Source: Clavibacter sp. B3I6 | Lineage (GTDB): Bacteria; Actinomycetota; Actinomycetes; Actinomycetales; Microbacteriaceae | NCBI RefSeq assembly: GCF_030816895.1 | Contig: NZ_JAUSYL010000001.1 | Location: 2,418,001-2,482,000, forward strand | Length of the DNA: 64,000 nt | Direction of reading: 5' to 3' | In this document: positions 1 to 7,494 of the stretch, in pieces | Layout of the letters: each line of letters opens with the position of its first letter | Numbering within the stretch: the first letter of the stretch is position 1 | Made by a program: the position numbers and the translations under genes | The notes under the pieces: model-generated | The model's database searches: none | Told to the model about the DNA's origin: nothing | The model's input: only the letters and a program-made list of their open reading frames with translations

Positions 1-1
1 C

Positions 2-139
2 GACGCCGACGCCCTGCTCGCCGAGGCGTTCGGCTTCACCATCACGCACCGCGGGCGGGAGGCGGAGGTCGTGATGGCCGACGTCACCCTCTGCTGCAGC
101 ACGTGCTGCTCGTGCAGCAGCAAGCAGCAGCCTCGCTGA
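2..139 (+). CDS. Linear azol(in)e peptide precursor, 3' end (partial)
   Basis: The reading frame entering the window encodes the last 45 residues of a small peptide. It has a charged leader-like part, then VTL, then the core CCSTCCSCSS, ten consecutive heterocyclizable residues, then the tail KQQPR and TGA at 137-139. It ends 10 bases before a cyclodehydratase-type gene and heads a set of azoline biosynthesis genes, so it is inferred to be the substrate that is cyclized to thiazol(in)es and (methyl)oxazol(in)es. The Cys-rich run resembles streptolysin S-type cores more than plantazolicin. The start lies outside the window (an in-frame ATG at 74 is too near the core to be the true start). The family assignment rests on context and composition; the final structure cannot be read from DNA. 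Confidence 0.8.
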   Translation, partial: DADALLAEAFGFTITHRGREAEVVMADVTLCCSTCCSCSSKQQPR

Positions 140-149
140 CGCATCCGCC

Positions 150-1103
150 ATGGACCCGTCGACGACCTACTCGGTGAGTCCCCGCTACGCCGTCGGGGAG
201 GTGGAGGACACCCTCCACCTCCTCGGCGGTCGCGAGCTGGTCTCCCTGCAGCTGCCCTCGGGCGACGCCGTCTCCGCGGTGTCGCGGCTCCTCTCCCGTC
301 CCTTCACGCGCGCGGACGTCGACCGCGCCTTCGGCCCGCACGCCCCCGTCGTGGCCGACCTCGTCGACGAGCTGGTCGTCCGCGACGTGGTCGTGGGCGC
401 ACCCACGCGGTCCTCCGGTGACGACGCCCCGGCGTCCGATCCCGTGGGCCGTCTCGACGACCCCGACCAGGCCGAGCTCGCGCACGTCCTCGACGAGGCG
501 CGGCGCAACGGCGGCGACCGCACGGGGCTCGGCCGCCCGCGGGATCCGCGCAGCCCCGCGCGGGTCGCCCTGGTCGGCGACGCCATCCCGGCCCTCCTCG
601 CCTCCCTCGCCGAGGCGCTGCACTCGGCGGAGCTCACCGACGAGGCCGACGCCGACCTGGTCATCGCGGCCGGCAGCCGCCGGGTCCTCCGGGAGGTGGG
701 CGTCCGGATGCACGCCGCCGGGCGCGCGTGGCTTCCCATCCACCCCTTCGACGGCCGCTTCCAGCTCGTCGGACCCGTGGTCGTGCCGGACGAGGGGCCG
801 TGCCTCGAGTGCGTCGCCCTGCGCTGGGCCTCGACCACGCCCTTCGCCGCGGACCACGCGGCGGCCGCCGACGCGGTCGCGCCCATCCCGCGGGATCCCG
901 GGCTCGACGCCATCGCGGCCGGCTTCGCCGCGCGCTACGCGGCCCGCTGGGTCTTCGCGCGCGACTGGCTGGTCGCGAGCACCGTGCTCGTGGTCGAGCC
1001 GAAGGTCCTGTCGGCGGAGGCGCACCCGGTCTACCGGGTGGCCCGCTGCGGCACGTGCGGGCCGCGGCCGTACGCGGGGGTGGTGTCCCCGTGGCGCGCC
1101 TGA
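150..1103 (+). CDS. TOMM cyclodehydratase E1-like/leader-binding protein (SagC-type)
   Basis: A 317-residue protein of the E1-like cyclodehydratase partner class. These proteins bind the precursor leader and present it to YcaO. The N-terminal 90 residues look like a small winged-helix leader-recognition segment. The rest is a degenerate E1/ThiF-like fold with a run of small residues around VALVGDAIPALLASL. CLEC (about residue 223) and CGTCG (about 300) form a likely structural Cys4 zinc site that is common in this family. ATG at 150 follows the precursor stop by only 10 bases, so the two are probably cotranscribed. Its end overlaps the YcaO gene by 13 bases, which suggests translational coupling. 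Family confidence is high from position and zinc motifs; direct similarity was not searched. Confidence 0.82.
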   Translation: MDPSTTYSVSPRYAVGEVEDTLHLLGGRELVSLQLPSGDAVSAVSRLLSRPFTRADVDRAFGPHAPVVADLVDELVVRDVVVGAPTRSSGDDAPASDPVGRLDDPDQAELAHVLDEARRNGGDRTGLGRPRDPRSPARVALVGDAIPALLASLAEALHSAELTDEADADLVIAAGSRRVLREVGVRMHAAGRAWLPIHPFDGRFQLVGPVVVPDEGPCLECVALRWASTTPFAADHAAAADAVAPIPRDPGLDAIAAGFAARYAARWVFARDWLVASTVLVVEPKVLSAEAHPVYRVARCGTCGPRPYAGVVSPWRA

Positions 1104-2362
1104 GGACGGCGGGCGCCGACGTGGTGAGCCCGTACACCGGGCTCGTCGCCTACTCGCACCCGATGGCGTTCACGCCGGACGCCATCCCCGACGCGCTGCA
1201 CTCCGCGCGGACGGCCGACACGGGCTTCCTCACGGGCATCCCCTCCGAGGGCTTCAGCATGGGGCCCGGCGGCAGCGCCGCCGATGCGCGGAGGTCGTGC
1301 GTGGGCGAGGCCGTGGAGCGGCTCTCGCTGGCCGGCGCGCGCGGTGCGTTCCGCGCGCCGCTGGGGGCGGACGCGCGGCAGGTGGAGCCGGACGCCTTCC
1401 AGCGCTTCCACCCGGCGCAGCGCGAGGATCCGGCGTTCCCGTTCGAGCGCGCCGAGCGGGGCGACCTCCTCACCTGGCTGCCGGCGCGGTCGCTGCACGG
1501 CGGGAGCGAGGTGCACGTCCCCGCGCAGATGGTGGTCTTCGACGACCCGCACGCGTCCGAGGGGCACCGCGAGCGGCACCTGGAGCCGGCCACCTCGTCG
1601 GGCGTCGCGGCCGGGCCGACCTTCGGCTTCGCGGCGGGCCGGGCGATCCTCGAGCTCATCGAGCGCGACGCGTTCCAGCGGACGTGGCTCCGCGGATCCA
1701 CGCCGCCGGCCTTCGACTGGCGCGTCAGCCCGCGCCTCGCCGACGCGACCCGGCGCGAGCTCGCGCGGCTGGAGGAGCTGTGCGGGCGGTTCGGCGCCGC
1801 CTTCTCGCTGCGCGTGCTCGACGCGGCGGCGGACGTGCCGGTGATCCTCGCGGTCCTGCGCAGCGACCGCATCGGCGTGGCGGTGGGGTGCGCGGCCGAC
1901 TTCCGCCTCGACCGCGCCGTGCTCAACGCCGTGCGCGAGGCGGTGCACACGCACAACTGGTGCCTGCGGCTGCTGCCCCGGCCACCCGTCGCGCCGTCCG
2001 CGGTGATCGAGTTCGAGGACCACGTGCGGCTGCACTGCCCGCCCTCCGCCCGGTCGCTGTCCGCCGCGCTCGACGCGTCGGGCGCGCGCGTGGCGTCCGT
2101 GGGCGGGCCGTCGAGCTGGGGAGAGGTCGTGGAGGGGCTGCACCGGGAGGGGATCGAGGTGCTGCTGTCCGGGATCACCGCGCCGGAGGTGCGCGCCGCG
2201 GGCTACCACGTGGTGCGCGCGCTGAGCCCCGACCTCGTCGCGCTCGACGTGCGGCACGACGCCCGGTTCCTCGGCCATCCGCGGCTGTACCGGCGATGGC
2301 GGGACGGGCCTGCGGTCGACGGGCCGGCGCACCTCGTCGGCGTCCCGCACCCGTTCCCGTGA
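1091..2362 (+). CDS. YcaO-type azoline-forming cyclodehydratase (SagD-type)
   Basis: YcaO enzymes use ATP to phosphorylate the backbone amide while Cys, Ser or Thr side chains attack, giving azolines. The 423-residue product starts at a GTG inside the upstream gene. It carries the family features GPGGSAADARRSCVGEAVERL and ELIERDAFQRTW, whose Glu/Arg residues match the YcaO nucleotide and Mg2+ site. It ends in VPHPFP, a short proline-rich C-terminus like the one required in peptide-modifying YcaO proteins. The 13-base overlap with the E1-like partner fits a two-subunit cyclodehydratase. Residues upstream of the GTG in the same frame are not family-like, so I excluded them. Confidence 0.9.
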   Translation: MARLRTAGADVVSPYTGLVAYSHPMAFTPDAIPDALHSARTADTGFLTGIPSEGFSMGPGGSAADARRSCVGEAVERLSLAGARGAFRAPLGADARQVEPDAFQRFHPAQREDPAFPFERAERGDLLTWLPARSLHGGSEVHVPAQMVVFDDPHASEGHRERHLEPATSSGVAAGPTFGFAAGRAILELIERDAFQRTWLRGSTPPAFDWRVSPRLADATRRELARLEELCGRFGAAFSLRVLDAAADVPVILAVLRSDRIGVAVGCAADFRLDRAVLNAVREAVHTHNWCLRLLPRPPVAPSAVIEFEDHVRLHCPPSARSLSAALDASGARVASVGGPSSWGEVVEGLHREGIEVLLSGITAPEVRAAGYHVVRALSPDLVALDVRHDARFLGHPRLYRRWRDGPAVDGPAHLVGVPHPFP

Positions 2363-2438
2363 GGGCGGCCCGTCGCCCCGCATCCACGTCGACGCGCGCG
2401 TGCGCGCGGCATCGCGCCGGCACCACCAGGAGGATCCC

Positions 2439-3470
2439 ATGAGCATCACCGACATCGGCACGGCGCCCGCACGCACGGCGGCGGGCGGCTCCGCCGGCGC
2501 AGGCGCCGACGACGGCGAGGACGCCGGCTCGGACGCGACGGCCCGTGCCGCCGACGCGGCCGCATCCGCTGCCGGCGCGGCCGGCAGCGTCGGCCCGATC
2601 TTCAGCGTCGGCGGCGCGATCCAGCGCGCGGCGGGCGACCTCGCCGAGGACTTCCACGAGGCGTCGAAGATCACCCGCATCACGCACCCGGGCTGGACGG
2701 ACGTCCGGTACGCGCAGCAGCTCGCGCAGGAGGCGCAGGGCATCGACGCGGGACCGGGCGGCGCCACGAGCGCCCCGCGCCTGCTCCCGGCGCTCGCCCT
2801 CCCGCCCGCGCTGCCGCTCCCGCACGGGCTCGGCGCGACGATGGCGGCCCGGCGGTCGGCGGACGCGGCCGACCTCGCCCCACCCGTCGCGCTCGCGGAG
2901 CTCGCCACGGTGCTGCGCCTCGCCTACGGTCCGCGCGGCGACGGCGGCACCGGTCGCTTCGTGCCGTCGGCCGGCGGGCTCTATCCGCTCGACCTGCACG
3001 TGGTGGTGCGGGCGGCGGAGGGGATCGCGGCGGGGATCCACCAGCTCGACCCGCTCGAGGAGGCGCTCGTGGACGTGTCCGGCCTCGACCGGGACGGCCG
3101 GCTCGCCCGCTTCCGGCGGGCCGCGCCGACGGTCATGGCGCCCCTGGCGGAGGAGGCGGCCGTGACGATCGTGATCACCGGCAGCTTCGAGCGCTCCCGC
3201 ACCAAGTACGGGCTGCGCGGCTACCGGCTCACGCTGCTCGAGGCAGGGCACGTCGCCCAGAACGCGCTGCTCGTCGCGACGGCGCTCGGGTTGCCGTCGA
3301 TCGGCTGGGTCGGCTTCGTCGACCACGAGCTCGACGCCGTGCTCGGGCTCGACGGCGTGACGCAGTCGTCGCTCTACGCGATCTCGCTGGGCGGGCGCGC
3401 GGGTCCGGGCGGCGCTGCACCGGCGCCCGCGCCGACCCATCCCGCCGAGGAGGAGGCATCCCGTGGCTGA
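2439..3470 (+). CDS. SagB-type FMN azoline dehydrogenase
   Basis: This is a nitroreductase-fold flavoprotein of 343 residues that would oxidize azolines to azoles after cyclization. The diagnostic part is the C-terminal half: FVPSAGGLYPLDLHVV, then RTKYGLRGYRLTLLEAGH, where the Lys-Tyr pair matches the catalytic lysine and tyrosine of SagB/McbC dehydrogenases, then ALGLPSIGWVGF near the flavin. The first 60 residues are Ala/Gly/Asp-rich and low-complexity. ATG at 2439 is preceded by AGGAGG at 2429-2434, which decides the start. The stop overlaps the ATPase start by 8 bases. A dehydrogenase means that aromatic azoles, not only azolines, are expected in the product. Confidence 0.9.
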   Translation: MSITDIGTAPARTAAGGSAGAGADDGEDAGSDATARAADAAASAAGAAGSVGPIFSVGGAIQRAAGDLAEDFHEASKITRITHPGWTDVRYAQQLAQEAQGIDAGPGGATSAPRLLPALALPPALPLPHGLGATMAARRSADAADLAPPVALAELATVLRLAYGPRGDGGTGRFVPSAGGLYPLDLHVVVRAAEGIAAGIHQLDPLEEALVDVSGLDRDGRLARFRRAAPTVMAPLAEEAAVTIVITGSFERSRTKYGLRGYRLTLLEAGHVAQNALLVATALGLPSIGWVGFVDHELDAVLGLDGVTQSSLYAISLGGRAGPGGAAPAPAPTHPAEEEASRG

Positions 3471-4458
3471 CGCGGTGGAGCTCGACGGGATCACCCGCAC
3501 CTTCGGCCGCACGCGCGCCCTCGACGACGCGTCGTTCGCGCTCGCCCCGGGGCTCGTGCACGCGCTGCTCGGGCCGAACGGATCCGGGAAGACCACGGCC
3601 ATCGACGTGCTCACCGCCACGCGCCGGCCGGACGCGGGGCGGGCGCGCGTGCTCGGTCACGACGTCCGCCGCGGAGGCCCCACGGCCTCGCTCGTCGCGG
3701 TGATGCCGCAGGCGCTCGCGTTCCCCGAGTACCTGACGGTCCGCGAGGTGCTCGCGCTCGCGCTCGTGCCGCATGCGGCGGCCCTCACGCCGGCCGCCGC
3801 GATCGACCGCTTCGACCTCGACCGGCTCGCGTCGCGCCAGACCGGCGGGCTGAGCGGCGGCGAGCGGAGGCGCGTCGCGCTCGCCTGCGTGGTGGCCGCG
3901 GGCACGCCCGTCGTCGTGCTCGACGAGCCGTCGGCGGCGCTCGACATCCCGGGCCGGGCCGCCGTGCGAGACGCCATCGCCGCCGTCCGCGACTCCGGAC
4001 GCACGGTGCTGCTGGCCTCGCACGACATGGAGGAGGTCGCGGCGCTCGCCGACACCGTCGTCTGCCTCGACCACGGCCGCGTGGTCGGGCACTGGACGGC
4101 CGCCGACTTCCGCGGGCTCGCGGGGATGCGCCGGGTCGGCTTCCAGGCGACGTCGGCCGAGGCACGCGGCCTGCGCACGTGCGGGGCGCAGCCCGAGTCG
4201 GGGGAGGAGCCCCGGGAGGGCGAGCGGATCCGCTGGGTCATCGACACGGACCGCTCCGACGTCGTCGCGGGGCTGGTGCTCGCCTCCCTCCCGCACCCCG
4301 ACCTCACGGTGGGGGAGCCCGGTCTCGGCGAGATCGTCGAGCGGGTGCTGGCGGAGGACCCCGGCCGGCCGCGCGACCCCGGCCGGTCGCACGACGCCGG
4401 CCCGCCGCCCGACGCAGGCCTGCCGCGCGCGGCCGATCCCGCGGGATGCGCCCCATGA
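3463..4458 (+). CDS. ABC transporter ATP-binding protein, peptide export or immunity
   Basis: A 331-residue ATPase with Walker A GPNGSGKTT, Q-loop MPQALAF, signature LSGGERRRVAL, Walker B VVVLDEPSAAL and switch ASHDMEE. The order and spacing are those of DRR/CcmA-like exporter ATPases. GTG at 3463 overlaps the dehydrogenase stop and has a GAGGAGGAGG ribosome site. After residue 290 it has an unusual Pro/Asp/Gly-rich tail (repeats of DPGR and DAG) of no known function. It is the partner of the permease that starts in its own stop codon. In peptide clusters of this type such a pair exports the mature product and often protects the producer; which of these applies is inference. Confidence 0.88.
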   Translation: MADAVELDGITRTFGRTRALDDASFALAPGLVHALLGPNGSGKTTAIDVLTATRRPDAGRARVLGHDVRRGGPTASLVAVMPQALAFPEYLTVREVLALALVPHAAALTPAAAIDRFDLDRLASRQTGGLSGGERRRVALACVVAAGTPVVVLDEPSAALDIPGRAAVRDAIAAVRDSGRTVLLASHDMEEVAALADTVVCLDHGRVVGHWTAADFRGLAGMRRVGFQATSAEARGLRTCGAQPESGEEPREGERIRWVIDTDRSDVVAGLVLASLPHPDLTVGEPGLGEIVERVLAEDPGRPRDPGRSHDAGPPPDAGLPRAADPAGCAP

Positions 4459-5240
4459 CCGCCGCCGCAGCGGTCCCCGCCCGCCTCACGGCCGGGCGCC
4501 GGATCGCGATCTACCGCGCCCACGTCGTCAGCGAGCTCGCGCAGAACGCGCGCATGCCGGCGTTCGTGCTGCCGCTGCTCGCGTACCCGGTGCTCATCTA
4601 CGTCGTCGTCGGCCTCCCGCAGGGCGGCGCGCCGAGCGCGCGGCTCAGCGTCCTGCTCGGCTACGTGCTGTTCTCGGTGCTCGGCACGGTGACGTTCCAG
4701 TTCGGCGTCGGCGTCGCGTCGGCGCGGGAGTCGCCGTGGGAGCGGTGGCTGTTCACGGCGCCGGTGCCCGCGTGGATCCGGCTGGCCGCGAAGCTCACGG
4801 TCGCCTGCGTCTTCGGGGTGCTGTTCGTGATCCCCGTGGCTGTCGTCGGGTTCACCGCCGGCGGCGTGCGGGTGGATGCGCCCACGCTCGCCGCCGTCGC
4901 GCTCGCCGTGCTGGCCGGCGCCGTCCCGATGGCGCTGCTCGGTCTCGCGATGGGCTACTGGTTCCCGGCCCGGGGCGCGCTCGGCCTCGCCAACCTCGTG
5001 TACCTGCCGCTCTCGTTCGCGGGCGGCCTCTTCACGGGCGGCGACACGAGCGGCACGCCGTGGGAGTCCCTCACGGTCCTGCTGCCGACGGGCGCGTGGA
5101 GCACGCTCACGAGCGCGGCCGCCCGGCAGGACACGGCGGTGATGGGCCTCCCGCTGGTCATCCTCGCGGCGTGGGCGCTGCTCCTCGGCGGCGTCACGCT
5201 CGCGGGGTACCAGCGCACGCAGTCGGCGAACTTTCGCTGA
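4455..5240 (+). CDS. ABC-2 type permease, peptide export or immunity
   Basis: A 261-residue integral membrane protein with about six hydrophobic segments, including MPAFVLPLLAYPVLIYVVVGL, LGYVLFSVLGTVTFQFGV, VACVFGVLFVIPVAVVGF, a pair around residue 150 and the C-terminal LVILAAWALLLGGVTLAGY. This is the layout of the ABC-2 family. ATG at 4455 overlaps the ATPase stop (ATGA), so the two subunits are coupled. It is the last recognizable gene of the peptide cluster. No protease, second precursor or other tailoring enzyme follows, so leader removal must be encoded upstream of the window or elsewhere. Confidence 0.87.
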   Translation: MTAAAAVPARLTAGRRIAIYRAHVVSELAQNARMPAFVLPLLAYPVLIYVVVGLPQGGAPSARLSVLLGYVLFSVLGTVTFQFGVGVASARESPWERWLFTAPVPAWIRLAAKLTVACVFGVLFVIPVAVVGFTAGGVRVDAPTLAAVALAVLAGAVPMALLGLAMGYWFPARGALGLANLVYLPLSFAGGLFTGGDTSGTPWESLTVLLPTGAWSTLTSAAARQDTAVMGLPLVILAAWALLLGGVTLAGYQRTQSANFR

Positions 5241-5254
5241 CGCGGACCCGTGAT

Positions 5255-5292
5255 GGCGCGCGGCACGGTGTGTAGCGTGGATGCCGCGCGCC
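5255..5292 (+). promoter_or_regulatory. Promoter with 11-bp inverted repeat flanking the -10 box
   Basis: GGCGCGCGGCA (5255-5265) and its exact reverse complement (5282-5292) are separated by 16 bases. That spacer holds TAGCGT at 5273-5278, the -10 form seen before many genes in this window. A start near 5285 would leave the left arm untranscribed, so the dyad looks like an operator or DNA structure and not an RNA terminator. It would control the isomerase-like gene at 5342. Confidence 0.4.
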
Positions 5293-5341
5293 GTCCTCCG
5301 GCCGCCACGCCGTCACCCGTCACCGTCGACGAGAGGGAACC

Positions 5342-6424
5342 ATGCCCCAGATCACCAACCCCGTCGCCCTGTTCACCGGCCAGTGGGCCGACCTGCCGCT
5401 GGAGGAGGTGGCCCGGCTGGCGAGCGGCTGGGGGTTCGACGCCCTCGAGATCGCCTGCTCCGCGGAGCACCTCGACGTGTGGCGGGCCGCCGAGGACCCG
5501 GCGTACCTCCGCGGCCGCCTCGAGATCCTCGAGCGCCACGGCCTCCAGGTGCACGCGCTCTCGCAGCATCTCACCGGCCAGGCCGTGTGCGACGACCCCA
5601 TCGACTTCCGCCACCAGGCGATCCTCCGCTCCAAGGTGTGGGGCGACGGCCAGGCCGAGGGCGTGCGCCAGCGCGCGGCGGAGGAGCTGAAGCTCACCGC
5701 GAAGGCGGCCGCGGGCCTCGGCGTCACGCGCGTGACGGGCTTCACCGGATCCCGCATCTGGCCGTACGTCGCCATGTTCCCGCCGGTCCCCGAGTCGGTC
5801 ATCGACGCCGGCTACCAGGACTTCGCCGACCGCTGGAACCCGATCATCGACGTGTTCGACGACGAGGGCGTGCGGTACGCGCTCGAGGTGCACCCGAGCG
5901 AGATCGCCTACGACTACTGGACCACCCGCCGCACCCTGGAGGCCATCGGGCACCGCCCCGGCTTCGGCCTCAACTGGGACCCGAGCCACATGATGTGGCA
6001 GGACATCGACCCGGTGGGCTTCCTCCTCGACTTCGCCGACCGGATCTACCACGTGCACGCGAAGGACACGAAGGTCAGCACGTCCGACGGCCGCGGCGGC
6101 CGCCTGGGCTCGCACCTCGGCTGGGGCAACCCGCGCCGCGGCTGGGACTTCGTCTCGGTCGGCCACGGCGACGTGCCCTTCGAGCGCGCCTTCCGGGCCC
6201 TCCGGAGCATCGGCTACGACGGTCCCGTTTCGGTGGAGTGGGAGGATGCGGGCATGGACCGACTCCACGGCGCCCCGGACGCCCTCGCGCAGGTGCGCTC
6301 CCTCCTCTGGCCGACGCCCGACAGCCTCTTCGACTCCGCGTTCGCGAACAACCGCGACGACGCGCCCGCGACGGGTGCGACCGGCTCCACCGGCTCGACC
6401 GGCTCCACCGGATCGGCCGCGTGA
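5342..6424 (+). CDS. Sugar phosphate isomerase/epimerase family protein (xylose isomerase-like TIM barrel)
   Basis: A 360-residue TIM-barrel protein. The segments EIACSAEHLDVW, ALSQHLTGQAVCDDP, RVTGFTGSRIWPY, ALEVHPSEIAYDYW, FGLNWDPSHMMWQDIDP, IYHVHAKDTK and GPVSVEWEDAGMD place the metal-binding Glu, Asp, His and Glu residues of the AP-endonuclease-2-like isomerase family. The substrate is not evident; relatives act on inositol derivatives or keto sugars. GAGAGGGAACC precedes ATG 5342. The C-terminus is an odd tail made of repeated GST units (6370-6420), encoded by 9-base repeats that run up to the next gene. The stop overlaps the following GTG (GTGA), so the two genes form an operon. Confidence 0.88.
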   Translation: MPQITNPVALFTGQWADLPLEEVARLASGWGFDALEIACSAEHLDVWRAAEDPAYLRGRLEILERHGLQVHALSQHLTGQAVCDDPIDFRHQAILRSKVWGDGQAEGVRQRAAEELKLTAKAAAGLGVTRVTGFTGSRIWPYVAMFPPVPESVIDAGYQDFADRWNPIIDVFDDEGVRYALEVHPSEIAYDYWTTRRTLEAIGHRPGFGLNWDPSHMMWQDIDPVGFLLDFADRIYHVHAKDTKVSTSDGRGGRLGSHLGWGNPRRGWDFVSVGHGDVPFERAFRALRSIGYDGPVSVEWEDAGMDRLHGAPDALAQVRSLLWPTPDSLFDSAFANNRDDAPATGATGSTGSTGSTGSAA

Positions 6425-7359
6425 CGCTGCGCGACGGCCAGCTGGCCCGTCTCCTCGTCGTCGACGTGGAGACGGGCGCCGAGCGCATGGTCGCCGAGTC
6501 GGCCGTGCTGCACATCGAGGCGCCCAACTGGACGCCCGACGGCCGCTGGCTCGTCGTGAACGCGGAGGGCGGGCTGTGGCGGCTGCCGGCGCCCGACGCC
6601 GAGGACCCGGATCCGGACCTCCCCGAGCCCGCGGTCGACTTCCAGGCCGTCGACCTCGGCGGCGTCCCGCCCATCAACAACGACCACGTCATCTCGCCCG
6701 ACGGCGAGCACGTCTACGTCTCCGGTCGCGACGGCCACCTGTACGACATCCCCTGGAACGGCGGCGCGGGCGGCGCGGGCCGGCGGATCACGGCCGATCG
6801 GGATCCCGCGCTCCGGTTCAAGAACTACCTGCACGGCGTCTCGCCCGACGGCACCGTGCTCAGCGTCATCGGCGGCCAGGTCGACGCGCGCGGCGAGTGG
6901 ACCACGAACATCCACCTCGTGCCCGTCGACGGCGGCCCCACCACGCAGCTCACCGACGACGGCTTCCCCGACGACGGGGCCGAGTTCTCGCCCGACGGCG
7001 GCTGGCTCTACTACAACTCCGAGCGCGGATCCGACCTGCCGGGCCACGCGCAGCTCTTCACGATGCGCGTCGACGGCACCGACGTCCACCAGTTCACCTC
7101 CGACGAGCGCGTCAACTGGTTCCCGCACCCGTCACCCGACGGCGAGCACATCGTCTACGTGAGCTTCCCGCCCGGCACGCTCGGGCACCCGGCCGACCGG
7201 GACGTGATCCTCCGCGTCATCGACCGGCAGAGCCACCGTACCCGCGACCTCGCGGCGTTCCCCGGCGGCCAGGGCACCATCAACGTCACGAGCTGGGCGC
7301 CGGACTCGCGGCGGTTCGCGTACGTCGCGTACCCGTTCTCGGCACCGAGCCTCACCTGA
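6421..7359 (+). CDS. TolB-like beta-propeller (PD40/WD40-like) protein
   Basis: A 312-residue protein made of PD40-type blades. Repeats such as NWTPDGRWLVVNAEGGLWRL, ISPDGEHVYVSGRDGHLYDI, FSPDGGWLYYNSERG and PSPDGEHIVYVSF show the conserved SPDG turn. There is no signal peptide, so it is probably cytoplasmic, unlike periplasmic TolB. GTG 6421 overlaps the isomerase stop. Proteins of this kind that follow sugar isomerase-like genes are usually annotated only as biopolymer transporter Tol; a role in carbohydrate metabolism is suggested by the operon and not by any catalytic motif. Confidence 0.85.
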   Translation: MTLRDGQLARLLVVDVETGAERMVAESAVLHIEAPNWTPDGRWLVVNAEGGLWRLPAPDAEDPDPDLPEPAVDFQAVDLGGVPPINNDHVISPDGEHVYVSGRDGHLYDIPWNGGAGGAGRRITADRDPALRFKNYLHGVSPDGTVLSVIGGQVDARGEWTTNIHLVPVDGGPTTQLTDDGFPDDGAEFSPDGGWLYYNSERGSDLPGHAQLFTMRVDGTDVHQFTSDERVNWFPHPSPDGEHIVYVSFPPGTLGHPADRDVILRVIDRQSHRTRDLAAFPGGQGTINVTSWAPDSRRFAYVAYPFSAPSLT

Positions 7360-7494
7360 CGTCGGGTCGCGCCGCGAGCCGGGAAGCGTAGGCGCAGCCT
7401 TTTCCCCGGAAGGAGGACATCCGGCATGGGATCATAGGGGCCCGCGCCACCTCGCCGTCCCGATATCCCGTCGGCCTCACTCCCGGAGACCCCC

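Noticed and set aside
2..139. A plantazolicin or michiganin-type peptide
   Set aside because: The core has no Ile/Thr/Phe pattern of plantazolicin, and there is no LanM or LanBC enzyme for a lantibiotic.
7360..7494. Manganese (yybP-ykoY) riboswitch before the TerC gene
   Set aside because: The 135-base leader has only a 6-bp hairpin with GU pairs near 7398-7413 and does not show the two conserved loop motifs of that riboswitch.
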